DNA of 64,000 nucleotides from Tistlia consotensis USBA 355. GTDB taxonomy: Bacteria > Pseudomonadota > Alphaproteobacteria > Kiloniellales > DSM-21159. This document shows, in pieces, positions 43,135 to 49,922 of this stretch. The notes under the pieces are model-generated. The model worked only from the letters and a program-made list of their open reading frames with translations, was not told the DNA's origin and ran no database searches. Both the position numbers and the translations under genes were made by a program. The first letter of the stretch is position 1. Each line of letters opens with the position of its first letter. Location of the stretch: assembly GCF_900177295.1 (NCBI RefSeq), contig NZ_FWZX01000025.1, positions 49,851 through 113,850 of the forward strand. The letters run 5' to 3'.

Positions 43135-45063
43135 GTGCGCCGGCTGCTGGAGCAGGAGGACTTCGGCCGGGCCTTCGCCTACTTCCGCGGCGCCGAGGGC
43201 GAGCTGACCGCCGGCGACCGCCGCACGCTCGAGCCGCTGCTCGAGCGGGCGCGCGACAAGGCGGCGGAGCTGGCGCGCGGCGCCTCGGCCGACCGTCTGC
43301 TCGCCGGCTGGCAGGCCGAGGGCCTGACGCCGGCGGAGCAGCGCGACAAGGCGCGCCTGCTCGCCAACCCGGCCCTCGGCGAGCTGGTGGCCGAGCGCAT
43401 CGACCTCGGCGAGGCGCGCCGGGCGCGCGAGGAGCGGGCCGCCGATCGCCAGGCCTTGGCCGAGGCGCGGCAGGCCGTCGAGCGGGGCATCCTCGTCGAA
43501 GGGCTGCCCTTCGCGGTTTCGCAGCGGCTCTCCGGGTGGCAGCGCCTGGCGCTGGGCCGGCGCGCCCGCCGAATCGCCGCCGGGGACCAGCCGGACAGCG
43601 ACCCCCTGCTGCTCTACGGCCTGCGCCGGCTCGCCGGCTACGACCCCGAGCACCTGGCCCAGCTCGACCTCTTCACCCTGGCGCGCGACGGCCTCGACGA
43701 TCGCGACTTCGCGGACCTGGAGCGGCTGCAGGCGGCGGTCGCCGCGCGCCGCGAGGGCAGGGCGGGCGCCGCCGACCTGGCCTTCCTCGACCGGGAGGAG
43801 GCAGTCGCGCAGGCGCTGTCCCGCCAGCGCGCGCTCGCGGAGCGCGGAGCCGGTCCGCCGACGCCGGCCAACGAGCCGCGCGCCGAGGCGCTGCTCGACC
43901 GGGCGGTCCGGCATCGCGTCGAGGCCGAGGAGCGCCGCACCGGCAGGCCGCTCGACCGGGCGCAGCTGGAGGACCTGGTGCGGGAACTCGTCGCGCGCGG
44001 CGGCGCCGGGGCCGTGTCGCCGGCCGATCCCGTTCCGGCTGAGACCGTTCCGGAGGGAGGAGCGGAGCGATCCGTCCGGGACGGGCCTTGGACGGCGGCG
44101 CGCGGCAAGACGGCCCGGGAGCGCGTCTACGCGCTGACCGGTGCCGATCCGGCGATCGACCGCAGCAGCCTGCTGCCGGTCAGCCGCGATGCCGACGGCC
44201 GGATCGTCGCGACCTGGCCGGGCATGGCCCTCGACCTGCTGCAGTCGCTGCTGCTGCCCGGCCACGTCGCCCAGGGTGGCGACTGGTCGCCGGACGAGGC
44301 CACCCGGATGGCCCTCGACGTCGGGGCACTGGGCACGGGGGCTCGGGCGGCGCGCGTTGCCGCAGCTGGCGGCAAGAGCGTCCGTGAGGCGCTCGACGCC
44401 TCGACGCTCGGCATGGCGGGCGGCAAGGGACGCAGCCTGCCGACGGACGAGGCGAGCCGCATGGCGCGGGCGCGGCAGATGGGCTACGAAGGCGGCTACT
44501 ACCGGGGCGAGGCGAGCGGGGCGCGGCCGGCGAGCTACCCCGGCGGTGCCCACTTCTCCCGCGAGCGGGGCTACGCCGCCGGCTTCGCCCGTCAGGGCGG
44601 CGCCGAGGAGCCGGCCGAGTTCATGCTGCGTATCGAGAAGTCGCTGGCCTACGAAGACGCTGTCACCATGAGCGACTGGGCCGAGCTGGTGCGCAACGCG
44701 AGGTCCCGGAAGGAGGCGCAACGTCTCGTCAATGCCGCGCCGATCCGGGGCGCATGGACCGTCGAGCAGTTTCTGCGACTCGCGGAGGCAGGGAGCGAGG
44801 TCGTCCTGATGGCCGGCAGCATGGCCTGGCAACTCCTCAAGATCAATGCAGACCAACCGTTCGCCTTGCTGCGACGGGCAGGCTACGACGCCATCGACAG
44901 CGGGCGCGACGTGCTCAAGCTCGGTCCGAAAGGTATCCGCCTGCGCAAGGCCGCCTTCGACCCCGCGAAGCGCGAGAGCAGCGACGTACTGGCCGCCGAG
45001 CCGGGGAGCGGGCCGGCGGGGGCGCTCCTAGAGGCGGATGACCGTGATCGGCGGCGGCCGTAG
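43135..45063 (+). CDS. Large internal virion protein, C-terminal part with ART-like domain
   Basis: Continuation of the frame opened at 42448; 43135 is the first GTG after the amber codon, and codons 42871-43134 also belong to it. Most is helical, charged sequence of the ejected-core type. The C-terminal 160 residues (from about 44455) resemble ADP-ribosyltransferase-like polyvalent phage domains: YYRGEASGARP, GAHFSRERGYAAGFARQG, GYDAID, and an ending IRLRKAAFDPAKRESSDVLA. A catalytic glutamate is not obvious. This end is visibly less GC-rich than the rest and overlaps an opposing gene by 36 bp. Confidence 0.75.
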   Translation: MRRLLEQEDFGRAFAYFRGAEGELTAGDRRTLEPLLERARDKAAELARGASADRLLAGWQAEGLTPAEQRDKARLLANPALGELVAERIDLGEARRAREERAADRQALAEARQAVERGILVEGLPFAVSQRLSGWQRLALGRRARRIAAGDQPDSDPLLLYGLRRLAGYDPEHLAQLDLFTLARDGLDDRDFADLERLQAAVAARREGRAGAADLAFLDREEAVAQALSRQRALAERGAGPPTPANEPRAEALLDRAVRHRVEAEERRTGRPLDRAQLEDLVRELVARGGAGAVSPADPVPAETVPEGGAERSVRDGPWTAARGKTARERVYALTGADPAIDRSSLLPVSRDADGRIVATWPGMALDLLQSLLLPGHVAQGGDWSPDEATRMALDVGALGTGARAARVAAAGGKSVREALDASTLGMAGGKGRSLPTDEASRMARARQMGYEGGYYRGEASGARPASYPGGAHFSRERGYAAGFARQGGAEEPAEFMLRIEKSLAYEDAVTMSDWAELVRNARSRKEAQRLVNAAPIRGAWTVEQFLRLAEAGSEVVLMAGSMAWQLLKINADQPFALLRRAGYDAIDSGRDVLKLGPKGIRLRKAAFDPAKRESSDVLAAEPGSGPAGALLEADDRDRRRP

Positions 45064-45336
45064 CGCTTCCGGTACGTAGAGGTCGAGATCGAAGGACATG
45101 CCATGCCGCTCCTGGTGCAGCATGCAGTAGAATTCCCAGAATAGCTGCAGTTTCGTTCGGACAGGGGGCACTTTCGGCGGCTGGGGCTTGCCGCTCCTAA
45201 GCCGTCGCCTGAAAGAAGGCCAGGCCCTTTCAGTCATCTCGACGGCATCTCGGACGAGGTCATCCTCCATCTGAGGGCGTGCTTCATCGAGGTCGATGGC
45301 GACGCCGATGACGTTTCGAATCGTGCCGTGATACAT
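45028..45336 (-). CDS. Small protein of unknown function, antisense gene in phage cassette
   Basis: Protein of 102 residues from the ATG at 45336 (MYHGTIRNVIGVAIDLDEAR). Near the C-terminus it has QLFWEFYCMLHQERHGMSFD, which matches the motif QAFWERYCARHREKYGTPFV of the neighbouring minus-strand gene. It runs against the phage operon, its 3' end overlaps the internal virion gene, and its base composition is lower in GC than its surroundings. Likely a moron-type cargo gene; function unknown. Confidence 0.65.
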   Translation of the reverse strand: MYHGTIRNVIGVAIDLDEARPQMEDDLVRDAVEMTERAWPSFRRRLRSGKPQPPKVPPVRTKLQLFWEFYCMLHQERHGMSFDLDLYVPEALRPPPITVIRL

Positions 45337-45349
45337 CGATGGCCTTCCG

Positions 45350-45610
45350 TCAGCTCCAGTCGGGGTCGCTGTCCGGCACGAAGGGCGTGCCGTACTTCTC
45401 TCTGTGCCGGGCGCAGTAGCGCTCCCAGAAGGCCTGGTCGCGGGGCGACGGCGCGTCCGCGCCGGCTTCCGCCGGGGCGGCGCTGACGCGGCCGGGACTG
45501 GTCTCGATCCATTCCGCCGTCTCGCGGGCCAGGTCCTTGTCCATGAGGAACTGCGCGCGGCCGATGTCGACGATCCGGCCGGAGGCGGCGCGCACGTAGC
45601 TGTGGAACAT
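45350..45610 (-). CDS. Small protein of unknown function, paralogue of the neighbouring antisense gene
   Basis: Protein of 86 residues starting MFHSYVRAASGRIVDIGRAQ. The C-terminal half carries QAFWERYCARHREKYGTPFV and ends DSDPDWS. The shared pattern QxFWExYCxxHxExxGxxF with the gene 14 bp downstream marks a duplicated family. GAGGAGACGGCG precedes the ATG, a good ribosome site. It is divergent from the tail fibre gene across a 246-bp gap with no other gene. Confidence 0.68.
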   Translation of the reverse strand: MFHSYVRAASGRIVDIGRAQFLMDKDLARETAEWIETSPGRVSAAPAEAGADAPSPRDQAFWERYCARHREKYGTPFVPDSDPDWS

Positions 45611-45856
45611 CGCCGTCTCCTCCTGTGGGAAGGGCGCCGCCGTCGACGGGCTCCGGCTTCGGTCCAGAGGCGCCGGAATGCTGCTCTTCGGGGAGCGCCG
45701 GGACCGCAGCGATACCGAACAAAGAGTGCCACAAGAGGGAACGGATGGCCAGCGCGGAGGTCTCCTCCGCCGGGTCCAGCGGGGCCGCCGGTGCTATCGA
45801 CGCAGCACGGGCATTGCTAATTTCGCAACGACTCCGACCGCCAGGGATCGCCGACC

Positions 45857-47128
45857 ATGACCGTGACCAGCACGACCTCGCGCCGCATCCACGAGGGCAA
45901 CGACAGCGCGACGGCCTTCTCCTTCGACTTCCCGGTGACCGCGGCGGCCGACCTGGTCGTCACGCTGACCGCGGCCGACGGCGGCGAGACCCTGCTGGCG
46001 CAGGACAGCGACTATGCGGTCTCGGTCGCCGGCTACCCGGGCAGCGGCTCGATCGCCTACCCGCTGTCGGGGCCGCCGCTGCCGGCCGGTGCGCGCCTGA
46101 CCATCGAGCGGCGCCTGACCATCGACCAGCAGATCGACCTGCAGAACCAGGGCAACTTCTACGCCGAGACCCACGAGGGCTTCTTCGACCGCATCGTGAT
46201 GATCTGCCAGCAGCTCGCCGACGCCGTCGGGCGGACCGCCAAGCTGCCGGCCTCGAGCGCGCTCGGCGAGCTGTTCCTGCCGGCGCCCGAGGCCGGCCGG
46301 GTGCTGCTCTGGAACGCCGGCGCCGACGGCCTGGCCAACGGCCCCGAGGGCGACGAGATCGCCGCCGCCCAGGGCCGCGCCCAGGCCGCCGCCGGCAGCG
46401 CCGACGCCGCGGCGGGCGCGCAGGCCGGGGCCGAGGCCGCCCGGACCGCCGCCGAGGCCGCGCAGGCCGCCGCCGAGGCGGCCCGGGCGGCGCTCTCGCT
46501 GCCGGCGATCCAGTCGGGCGACGCCGGCAAGATGCTGCGCGTCCGGGCCGACGAGAGCGGCCAGGAGCTGCGCTCGCCGGCGGAGGTCGCCCAGGACGTC
46601 GGGGCGCTGACCCTCGGCGCCCACTCGATCCTGGTGCCGGCCCAGGCGATCCAGCCGAGCCCGTCCGGCGGCTGCGGCCCGCTGGCCGACGACGGCCAGG
46701 CGCCGACGAGCCCGAGCCAGTGGTTCCTGCCCTTCGATCCGGCGACTCCGGAGCACGCCCAGCTGACCCTGCCGACCCCGAAGAGCTGGGACGCCGGCCC
46801 CTTCGAGGTGGCCGTGCTGCACGCGCCCGGCACGACCGGCGGCGGCGCCGTCAGGTGGGTGCTGCGCGCCGCTGCGGCGAGCGACGGGGCGGCCCCGCCG
46901 GCCTGGGGCGCGGACGCCGGCCTGACGGACGTCCTCGGCGCGACGGTGGGCGTGCTCCGGCGCAGCGCGCGTGTCGCGGTCCTGCCCGGCGGCACGCCGG
47001 CCGCCGAGGACCTGCTGCACCTTCAGGTCCGGCGCGAGGCCGCCGACGCCGCCGACAGCCACGCCGGCGACGCCCGCCTGCTCGGCCTGATCGTCACCTT
47101 CACCCTCAGCCGGGGGACGGACGCCTGA
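45857..47128 (+). CDS. Tail fibre protein with T7 gp17-like N-terminal domain
   Basis: Protein of 423 residues. Residues 1-120 (RRIHEGNDSATAFSFDFPVT, DLQNQGNFYAETHEGFFDRI) match the T7 tail-fibre N-terminal domain that docks to the nozzle. An Ala-rich helix near residues 170-215 (AAAGSADAAAGAQAGAEAAR) probably forms a trimeric coiled coil. The C-terminal part is a beta-rich head ending RLLGLIVTFTLSR. It overlaps the next gene's ATG by one base. Confidence 0.85.
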   Translation: MTVTSTTSRRIHEGNDSATAFSFDFPVTAAADLVVTLTAADGGETLLAQDSDYAVSVAGYPGSGSIAYPLSGPPLPAGARLTIERRLTIDQQIDLQNQGNFYAETHEGFFDRIVMICQQLADAVGRTAKLPASSALGELFLPAPEAGRVLLWNAGADGLANGPEGDEIAAAQGRAQAAAGSADAAAGAQAGAEAARTAAEAAQAAAEAARAALSLPAIQSGDAGKMLRVRADESGQELRSPAEVAQDVGALTLGAHSILVPAQAIQPSPSGGCGPLADDGQAPTSPSQWFLPFDPATPEHAQLTLPTPKSWDAGPFEVAVLHAPGTTGGGAVRWVLRAAAASDGAAPPAWGADAGLTDVLGATVGVLRRSARVAVLPGGTPAAEDLLHLQVRREAADAADSHAGDARLLGLIVTFTLSRGTDA

Positions 47129-47808
47129 TGCTGCCCCAGCTGCTGCCGGGCGTGCGGCCGGTGATCGCCTACGGCGCCCAGACCTTCACCGCCGACGGCG
47201 CCTTCGTCGTCCCTGCCGGCGTGACACGCCTGCGGGTGACGCTGGTCGGCGGCGGCGGAGGCGGCGGGGGCGGGAAGAGCGGCGAACGCGGTGGCGGCGG
47301 CGGCGGTGGCGGCGGCTCGGCCAGGAGCATCGTCGAGCTCGCTCCGGGAGCGACCGTGCCCGTGACCATCGGCGTCGGCGGGCCGCCGGGCGGCGCGGAG
47401 CAGACCGGAAACGGCGGCGGCACCAGCGCCTTCGGCGCCTACCTCTCGGCCGGTGGCGGCCAGGCCGGCCTGCGCGGCAACGACGGCGGTGCCGGCGGCG
47501 CCGGCGGCAGCGGCGCCGGCGGCTTCGCCGGGGGCAACGGCGGTGCGGGCGACGGCGCCGGCAATCGGGCCGGAGGTGGCGGCGGCGGAGCGGCGGGCGC
47601 TACCGGTGGCGGCGGCTCCGGCAGCGGTGCCGCGCCCGGAGCGGGCAACGCTCCAGGGGGTGGCGGCGGTCCCGGCACCGGCAACGGGGACGGCATCCCG
47701 GGGCAGAGCTTCGGCGGCGGTGGCGGCGGCGGGTCGGGCGGCAACAGCCGCTCCGGCGGTCCCGGCGCGGCCGGCTGCTGCCTCGTCGAATGGGGCGGCG
47801 ACATCTAG
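47128..47808 (+). CDS. Glycine-rich phage receptor-binding tip protein
   Basis: Protein of 226 residues. FTADGAFVVPAGVTRLRVTL opens the common Gly-rich adhesin module, and about half of the remaining residues are glycine in runs of up to nine. It ends AAGCCLVEWGGDI. Polyglycine tips pack as polyglycine-II sandwiches and contact host receptors in some phages. Its place directly after the tail fibre supports a fibre-tip or host-range role. Confidence 0.78.
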   Translation: MLPQLLPGVRPVIAYGAQTFTADGAFVVPAGVTRLRVTLVGGGGGGGGGKSGERGGGGGGGGGSARSIVELAPGATVPVTIGVGGPPGGAEQTGNGGGTSAFGAYLSAGGGQAGLRGNDGGAGGAGGSGAGGFAGGNGGAGDGAGNRAGGGGGGAAGATGGGGSGSGAAPGAGNAPGGGGGPGTGNGDGIPGQSFGGGGGGGSGGNSRSGGPGAAGCCLVEWGGDI

Positions 47809-47832
47809 GGCGCCGACCCGATCGGGCCCCCG

Positions 47833-48531
47833 CTAGGTCGTCGCAGGGCCCGCGCGCAGGCTGCCGACCAGGTCGTGGACGGCGGCGCCGGTGACCGAAC
47901 GCACGCGCTCGGCATAGGGGCCGATGTTGGTGCACTCCAGCACGACGGCGTCGAGCCGACCGGCGCGGGCGAGCAGCCGCTGCGCCGCCTCGGCGACGTC
48001 CTGCTCGGCGGCGGCACGGTCGAGCGTCTCGCGGTCCTCGGTGATCACGGGGAAGAGCTCGCGGCCCCGCTCGAGGCCCTCGACGACGAGGTCGTCGGAC
48101 CAGTGCCCAGCGAAGTGCAGCGGCTTCAGGCGCCGCGAATCGAAGGTCAGCACGCCGATCCGCGCGGCCGGGCCCTGGCGCGTCCGGAGGTCTGCGCGGA
48201 TCCGCGGCAGCAGGGCGAGGGCGCTGGCGGCGACCGGGACCGGCAGGGCGGCCGCCAGCCGGTCCTGCAGCTCGCCGAGGAAGCCGCAGCTGGTCGCGAT
48301 CACCGCGGCACCCTCGGCGACCAGCGCCTCCGCCGCGGCCAGGATCGCCTCGGCGAGCGGGCCCTCGACCCCCTCGGCGCGCACCACGGCCCCGACGGTC
48401 GCGGCCGGGACGCGGCGGTAGAGCACCGGCCGGTCGAAGGAGGCCGGGTTGCCGATGTCGCCGAGGAGCCGCGGGAAGCGGGTGTTCAGCAGGACCACGC
48501 CGACGGGGGCCGCTGCGGGTTCATGGCTCAT
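47833..48531 (-). CDS. Aspartate/glutamate racemase-family protein
   Basis: Cytoplasmic protein of 232 residues. The two catalytic-type cysteines lie in VIATSCGFLGEL near residue 82 and VVLECTNIGPYAE near residue 200, the paired thiols of PLP-independent racemases. GVVLLNTRFPRLLGDIGNP near the N-terminus is typical of a subgroup annotated as Asp/Glu or hydantoin racemases. It is the first host-type gene after the phage cassette and stands alone. Substrate unknown. Confidence 0.85.
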   Translation of the reverse strand: MSHEPAAAPVGVVLLNTRFPRLLGDIGNPASFDRPVLYRRVPAATVGAVVRAEGVEGPLAEAILAAAEALVAEGAAVIATSCGFLGELQDRLAAALPVPVAASALALLPRIRADLRTRQGPAARIGVLTFDSRRLKPLHFAGHWSDDLVVEGLERGRELFPVITEDRETLDRAAAEQDVAEAAQRLLARAGRLDAVVLECTNIGPYAERVRSVTGAAVHDLVGSLRAGPATT

Positions 48532-48579
48532 GACCGTTCGTCCGGCGTCGCGGGGCCGGTCCAGGCCCCGGAAAGAGAG

Positions 48580-48605
48580 AAGGGCTGCCCTCTCGGACAG
48601 CCCTT
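48580..48605 (-). terminator. Rho-independent terminator behind the 21-codon ORF
   Basis: On the minus strand AAGGGCTG (48605-48598) pairs with CAGCCCTT (48587-48580) around a 10-base loop and is followed by CTCTCTTTC. It lies about 50 bp after the stop of the small ORF, which makes a short transcript likely. Confidence 0.7.
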
Positions 48606-48654
48606 CCCCTCGTCAAACCTCGGTCGGTGCCGAGGACCGTCAGTCCGGGTCAGC

Positions 48655-48720
48655 TCACGCCAGCGCTGCGGCGGTGATGACCCAGGTCCCGGCGGCCGTC
48701 CGAGAATGAGAGTGAGACAC
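48655..48720 (-). CDS. 21-codon ORF with an extended perfect Shine-Dalgarno
   Basis: GTG at 48720 to TGA at 48655 encodes 21 residues beginning MSHSHSRT and ending ITAAALA. The leader AAAGGAGGTGATCCA (48735-48721) is complementary to the full conserved 3' end of 16S rRNA, with GGAGGT six bases before the GTG. A terminator follows at 48605-48580. The OmpA-family gene ends 71 bp upstream on the same strand. It may be a small protein, a leader peptide or a ribosome-binding RNA; I do not recognise a family. Confidence 0.6.
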   Translation of the reverse strand: MSHSHSRTAAGTWVITAAALA

Positions 48721-48791
48721 TGGATCACCTCCTTTCGTTTGTTGAATGAGACCTTCAGTGTGGGGTGCCGCGGGGCGAGTCGCAAGTGGGG

Positions 48792-49769
48792 TCATCGGTA
48801 GTCCACCAGCTCGACCCGCCGGTTGAGGGCGCGGCCCTTTTCCGTGCGGTTGCTGGCGACCGGCGCCAGGAAGCCGACCCCGGCCGGGGTCATGCGCTCC
48901 GCCGCCACGCCGAACCGGCTGGCCAGGGCCTCCACCACGGCGGCGGCGCGCTTGCGCGAGAGCATCAGGTTGTAGTCCAGGCTGCCCTGGCTGTCGGTGT
49001 GGCCGACGATCAGCACCTTCAGCATCGGCTCGTCCGTCATCAGCCTGGCGATCTGCGCCAGGGCGGCATCGGACTCCGGCTTCAGCCCGGCGCTGTCGGT
49101 GTCGAAGTAGATGTCGTAGAGCGCGATCCGGCCCTCGTCCTCCAGGCCCCTGGCCATGGTCTCGGCGTCGACCGTCACCAGGCCAGTGTCCATGGGGGTG
49201 AGCTCGACCACGTCGAGCTGGCCGAAGACGCGGTTCTTGTCCTTGCCGCCGCTCGTCGTGTTCCGCGCGATGTAGAGCATGGCGTAGAGGTCGCCGTCCT
49301 TCGGCCGCGAGAGGTGCGCGGCGAGATAGCGCTGGTCGCGGTAGTTGTCGCCGAACTGCGCGTTGTAGGGCACCACGGCGTTGTTGAAGTTGCGGCCGCC
49401 GCAGGCCTGGTCGGAGCAGTCGAAGAGGATCTCGAAGCCGGCCTTCTTCAGGCCCTGCTCGTAGTTGCGGAAGATCTCCAGCGTCGAGCGCTTCTCCGGC
49501 AGGCGGTAGGTGATGCGCGTGACCGCACCCTCGAGCTCCTCGGTGTGATCGAGGTTCTTGTCGAGCCCGCCGTAGGCCGTCGCGGGCTCCGTGAAGAGGT
49601 GGTAGTCGGTGAAGGCGTCGCGCTGGTAGCGGATGATCTCGGCGCCCGGATAGCGCTGGATCATCGGATGGTCCGCTGCCCCCTTGGCGTCGGCGGCCTG
49701 CGCGGCCGCCGGCGCGGCGAGCGCCGCGACAAGGCCGATCAGGCCGGCGAGGGCCCCAAGTCTGGTCAT
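48792..49769 (-). CDS. OmpA-family outer-membrane-associated protein
   Basis: Secreted protein of 325 residues. A signal peptide of about 26 residues (GLIGLVAALAAPAAAQA) precedes an N-terminal domain resembling DUF4892 (YPGAEIIRYQRDAFTDYHLF, CGGRNFNNAVVPYNAQFGD). The C-terminal OmpA-like peptidoglycan-binding domain is clear: IYFDTDSAGLKPESDAAL, VLIVGHTDSQGSLDYNLMLS and NRRVELVDYR at the very end. The protein probably anchors to the cell wall from the outer membrane or periplasm. No partner gene is adjacent. Confidence 0.9.
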   Translation of the reverse strand: MTRLGALAGLIGLVAALAAPAAAQAADAKGAADHPMIQRYPGAEIIRYQRDAFTDYHLFTEPATAYGGLDKNLDHTEELEGAVTRITYRLPEKRSTLEIFRNYEQGLKKAGFEILFDCSDQACGGRNFNNAVVPYNAQFGDNYRDQRYLAAHLSRPKDGDLYAMLYIARNTTSGGKDKNRVFGQLDVVELTPMDTGLVTVDAETMARGLEDEGRIALYDIYFDTDSAGLKPESDAALAQIARLMTDEPMLKVLIVGHTDSQGSLDYNLMLSRKRAAAVVEALASRFGVAAERMTPAGVGFLAPVASNRTEKGRALNRRVELVDYR

Positions 49770-49898
49770 TGCCGTCTCCCCGTTCGTCGCTGTTTCAGCT
49801 CTTGCGAACAGGGCCGACCGCCGTCCCCCACAACCCGATCGACCGCGGCGTGAAGTCTAGCCGAGCGGGGGACGCCGGTCGACCGGGGGCCGGGCAGA

Positions 49899-49918
49899 GC
49901 CGCCGGCGCGCCGGCGGC
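49899..49918. terminator. Perfect 20-bp GC palindrome between two minus-strand genes
   Basis: GCCGCCGGCGCGCCGGCGGC is self-complementary and lies 5 bp beyond the stop of the metallopeptidase-like gene. It is a likely transcription end or mRNA-stabilising hairpin; no T-run is present. Confidence 0.45.
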
Positions 49919-49922
49919 GGCG

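Larger units (their letters stand above)
31435..47808 (+). mobile_element. Podovirus-type structural gene cassette (incomplete or domesticated prophage)
   Basis: Sixteen consecutive plus-strand ORFs encode terminase, portal, scaffold, capsid, tail tubular, internal virion and fibre proteins in the order of BPP-1/T7-like podoviruses. No integrase, repressor, replication, holin or endolysin gene is visible and no flanking att repeat was found. Host-type genes lie 145 bp upstream and 25 bp downstream. Two palindromic intergenic repeats and one nonsense codon lie inside. Confidence 0.85.

Noticed and set aside
45857..47808. Possible diversity-generating retroelement, as in BPP-1
   Set aside because: No reverse transcriptase gene and no template/variable repeat pair with adenine-specific differences was seen near the fibre genes.
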